This document shows, piece after piece, positions 13,053-15,524 of a stretch of DNA of 15,524 bases. The notes beneath the pieces are model-generated. The model was not told where the DNA came from and made no database searches. It saw only the letters and a list, made by a program, of their open reading frames with translations. The position numbers and the translations under genes were made by a program. Source of the DNA: DASSWB01 sp035705495 (GTDB lineage Bacteria > Bacteroidota > Bacteroidia > Flavobacteriales > Flavobacteriaceae); assembly GCA_035705495.1 (NCBI GenBank), contig DASSWB010000068.1, positions 1-15,524 of the forward strand, given 5' to 3'. Numbering within the stretch: the first letter of the stretch is position 1; every line of letters starts with the position of its first letter.

Positions 13053-14509
13053 TGTGGTTATTTCTTAAAGATAATTTTTGGCTGCTGCTGCTCATTATTA
13101 ATTATGTGATTGCAATGTTCACGGCAGGTTTTATTGTGATGAACAATAGAAATCCGGTCAAAACGCTTTCATTTGTCCTGGCATTGATCGTTTTGCCGTT
13201 CATCAGTATTCTTATTTATTATTTCTTCGGACAAGAATACAGAAAAACCAAAATCTTTAAGAGGAAACATATTTTTGATCACGAAAAAATCAAGAAATGG
13301 GAGAAGAAGCTTCTGTTGAGCGAAACAGAACTTGATAAGATTGAACGGAATTTTTTGGATGAAAAAATCAAACTGGTAAAGCTGCTTCAAAACAATCAAA
13401 ATTCGCCCTTGACCTTCAGAAACGAGGTAGAAATTCTTTTGAACGGCGAGAAGAAATTTGAAATGTTGAGAAAGGACATTTTAAATGCCAAAGACCATAT
13501 CCATCTTGAATACTATATATTAAATGACGACACCATAGGGAGTGAGCTCATTGAAATGTTGTGCAAAAAATGTCAGGAAGGTGTTTCGGTAAGAGTGAGC
13601 TATGATTATGTTGGGAGTATACTGACATCCAAAACCGTAAAAAAAATGAAATCGATGGGAATAGAAGTTTTCCCGTTCATGCCTGTTTGGTTCCCGAATC
13701 TTACCCGAAAACTAAATTACCGTGATCATAGAAAAATCGTAATTATTGATGGATTAATTGGGTATGTTGGAGGCATCAATATTTCCGAATATTATGTAAA
13801 TCCCAATAAATTTGAAGTGTTCTGGAGGGATACACATTTAAAAATTACCGGACACGCAGTAAAAACCCTACAAACCCAGTTTTTGCTCAATTGGGATTTT
13901 GTTTCCGCCAAGAAAAACGAAATTCAGGATAATTTTTTCCCCAAAGTCGATATTAAATCCACAACTGCGGTCCAAATTGCAGCCAGTGGGCCCGATACTG
14001 ATTGGGCCAATATCATGGAAGCTATTTTCACTGCAATTACCACTGCCGAAGACTTTGTTTACCTCACTACACCTTATTTTATTCCAAATGACGAAATTTT
14101 AACCGCATTGGTTTTGGCTGCGCGAAGTGGTGTTGAAGTGAAATTGATCATACCTAAAAATGGAGATTCTTGGGCAGCAAAATATGCCACTAATTCTTAC
14201 ATAGAAGAATTGTTGGAAAGTGGGGTGCAGGTATATCATTATTGTAAAGGAATGATTCACGCCAAGACAATGGTAGTCGATAATATATTTTCCACTGTGG
14301 GTACATCAAACATGGACAACAGGAGTTTTAATATCAACTTTGAAATCAACGCACTGATATTCAATAAAGAAATAAGTCGGCAAATGGTCGAAATATTTGA
14401 AGCCGACATCAAAGATTGCGATGCGATTGATTTGGATGAATGGAAAGAAAGGTCATTTTTTGAAAAAGTAAAAGAGTCTTTTTGTCGATTGTGGGCACCT
14501 TTGCTGTAA
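13052..14509 (+). CDS. cls: Cardiolipin synthase
   Basis: This 485-residue membrane enzyme condenses two phosphatidylglycerols, or PG and PE, into cardiolipin. Two N-terminal membrane segments (about 8-30 and 38-59, ending YYFFGQEYRK) match the bacterial Cls anchor. Two phospholipase-D motifs follow: HRKIVIID with H226, K228 and D233, and HAKTMVVD with H403, K405 and D410, each followed by a G/S-N pattern (GYVGGINIS and GTSNMDNRS). The length (about 480 residues) and spacing are normal for the family. The ATG overlaps the stop of the lytic transglycosylase gene (TAATG), so translation of the pair is likely coupled. A 161-base gap separates it from the next gene; no strong intrinsic terminator was seen there. 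Confidence 0.94.
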   Translation: MWLFLKDNFWLLLLIINYVIAMFTAGFIVMNNRNPVKTLSFVLALIVLPFISILIYYFFGQEYRKTKIFKRKHIFDHEKIKKWEKKLLLSETELDKIERNFLDEKIKLVKLLQNNQNSPLTFRNEVEILLNGEKKFEMLRKDILNAKDHIHLEYYILNDDTIGSELIEMLCKKCQEGVSVRVSYDYVGSILTSKTVKKMKSMGIEVFPFMPVWFPNLTRKLNYRDHRKIVIIDGLIGYVGGINISEYYVNPNKFEVFWRDTHLKITGHAVKTLQTQFLLNWDFVSAKKNEIQDNFFPKVDIKSTTAVQIAASGPDTDWANIMEAIFTAITTAEDFVYLTTPYFIPNDEILTALVLAARSGVEVKLIIPKNGDSWAAKYATNSYIEELLESGVQVYHYCKGMIHAKTMVVDNIFSTVGTSNMDNRSFNINFEINALIFNKEISRQMVEIFEADIKDCDAIDLDEWKERSFFEKVKESFCRLWAPLL

Positions 14510-14670
14510 CTTAATTTGTCATCGCTGGTGCTGCTCATCGATAAAATATTACCTTTTGTCTATTTATTGAAAATTTAGTTCCAGATTTTAAGATTTCGAC
14601 CGATTATCCTTATGCCAATACTTTTAATTTGTCTACATTTAGAGATTCTTTTAACTAAACTTTATACTTT

Positions 14671-15524
14671 ATGAAAAAATTTACTTTATTAATTGCGTTA
14701 CTGCTAACATTTGTTTGGCAGGGACAGGCGCAATATGGATGCGAATCTGCAGTAGTTATTTCGGATGGATATACCGTTACTGGAGTAACATCCCCTGGAA
14801 CAGGAGGAGCAGAAGACTGGAATGAAAATCCCTCAGGTACTTCAATAAATAGTTCTTATTGGGATGATGATGTTTATCTTTTCGAATATACCTCTGGTGC
14901 TACTGCAGAGACTATTTCTATATCTATTTTCACTCGAAATAACTGGAATGGGGTTGGTATTTTTGATGATTGTACTGGCACGACCTTTAGTAATGAACTT
15001 GCTGCGTCTGGCAGTAGTAGTGCATCTGATTTCACCCATACTTTATCAGCAACGATTCCTGCAGGAAATACGGTGTATATCGCAATAGGGCAATGGGGAA
15101 CACCAAATGGGGTTGATTTTGATGTAACGGATTTTTCTGTTACTGCTATTACGTGTCCCGCTCCATCAGAATTGACGGCGACAAATATATCAACAACAAC
15201 TGCTGATTTAGGTTGGACGGCTCTAGGGTCAGAAACTATGTGGAATATTGAGGTTGCAGACGCAGGAATGGCTACAGGTACTGCCACGGCGACTGGAGTT
15301 TCAAATCCATACAATGCAACTGGATTGACAGCAAATACACCTTATGAATTTTACATTCAGGCAGATTGCGGTGGCGGTGATGAAAGTGCTTGGGTAGGAC
15401 CATTTGCTTTTACTACGCCTTGTGCTGCTTTTGATCTTCCAGTGTCCGAAAATTTTGACGGGACTTCTACAGGAACTAGCACGAGTCCAACGGTTCCAGA
15501 TTGCTGGACTTTTATTGACGGAGG
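14671..15524 (+). CDS. Large secreted fibronectin-III protein, 3' end outside the window
   Basis: The frame opens at ATG 14671 and stays open to the right edge (284 residues seen). A good signal peptide (MKKFTLLIALLLTFVWQGQA, cleavage near residue 21) leads to an N-terminal beta-rich domain (about 22-160) with VYLFEYTSGAT and AIGQWGTPNGVDF. This region looks like a pre-peptidase C-terminal or related beta-sandwich. A fibronectin-III domain follows (about 163-250): CPAPSELTATNISTTTADLG, WNIEVADAG and LTANTPYEFYIQ. Then comes TTPCAAFDLPVSENFDG, the start of a next domain of the kind seen in type IX secretion cargo proteins. Expected features of such proteins, a repeated FnIII array and a C-terminal sorting domain, would lie beyond the window. 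The role is probably a surface adhesin or secreted enzyme. No other product fits so well, but the catalytic or binding domain is not visible. Confidence 0.8.
   Translation, partial: MKKFTLLIALLLTFVWQGQAQYGCESAVVISDGYTVTGVTSPGTGGAEDWNENPSGTSINSSYWDDDVYLFEYTSGATAETISISIFTRNNWNGVGIFDDCTGTTFSNELAASGSSSASDFTHTLSATIPAGNTVYIAIGQWGTPNGVDFDVTDFSVTAITCPAPSELTATNISTTTADLGWTALGSETMWNIEVADAGMATGTATATGVSNPYNATGLTANTPYEFYIQADCGGGDESAWVGPFAFTTPCAAFDLPVSENFDGTSTGTSTSPTVPDCWTFIDG

Noticed and set aside
14874..15314. Minus-strand frame of 146 codons
   Set aside because: It lies opposite the secreted FnIII gene, which has a signal peptide and known domain signatures in its own frame; the minus frame shows no family features.
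1..15524. tRNA, rRNA, CRISPR array, insertion sequence ends
   Set aside because: No tRNA-like T-loop or cloverleaf, no rRNA-like stretch, no regularly spaced direct repeats and no transposase frame with flanking inverted repeats were seen.

Overview
The window looks like chromosomal DNA of a member of the Flavobacteriaceae (Bacteroidota). The evidence is the AT-rich base usage, promoter elements of the Bacteroidota type (TAnnTTTG), a lipoprotein whose cysteine is followed by Ser-Asp-Asp-Asp (the flavobacterial surface-export signal), a secreted fibronectin-III protein of the type IX secretion cargo kind, a TPR sensor kinase with a LuxR-type partner, and the conserved set mtaB / GNAT / hydrolase / lytic transglycosylase / cardiolipin synthase. 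I cannot name a genus from sequence alone.

Layout. Bases 1-2360 look like a flexible, partly decayed region. They hold the 3' part of a uracil-DNA-glycosylase-like gene cut by the window edge, a RelE/ParE-type toxin-antitoxin pair with its own promoter, inverted repeat and terminator, a GC-rich structured intergenic element common in this group, and a tyrosyl-tRNA synthetase remnant that stops being tyrS just after its GDP motif and continues into unrelated sequence. Bases 2362-4904 (minus strand) encode a two-component system: a periplasmic-TPR, HisKA_3-type sensor kinase followed by a NarL/LuxR response regulator. Divergent from it (5068-7218, plus strand) is a two-gene unit for a FISUMP-domain secreted protein and an FG-GAP/VCBS surface lipoprotein. 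Just downstream (7202-7914) are two decayed paralogous genes for small secreted proteins, broken by several frameshifts and ending at a clear terminator.

Bases 7913-14509 are ordinary core-type sequence. They hold an extracytoplasmic oligopeptide-binding lipoprotein (minus), the tRNA methylthiotransferase mtaB (plus, divergent), a small GNAT protein (minus, overlapping the mtaB end), and a tight three-gene plus-strand operon: alpha/beta hydrolase, SLT-family lytic transglycosylase and cardiolipin synthase. The last two form an envelope-maintenance pair whose stop and start codons overlap. From 14671 to the right edge is the start of a large secreted, fibronectin-III-containing protein.

No tRNA, rRNA, CRISPR array or intact insertion sequence was seen. 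The best candidates for something not yet described are the kinase/regulator pair facing the FISUMP-VCBS surface operon, the decaying tandem paralogs behind it, the structured intergenic element, and the tyrS chimera.
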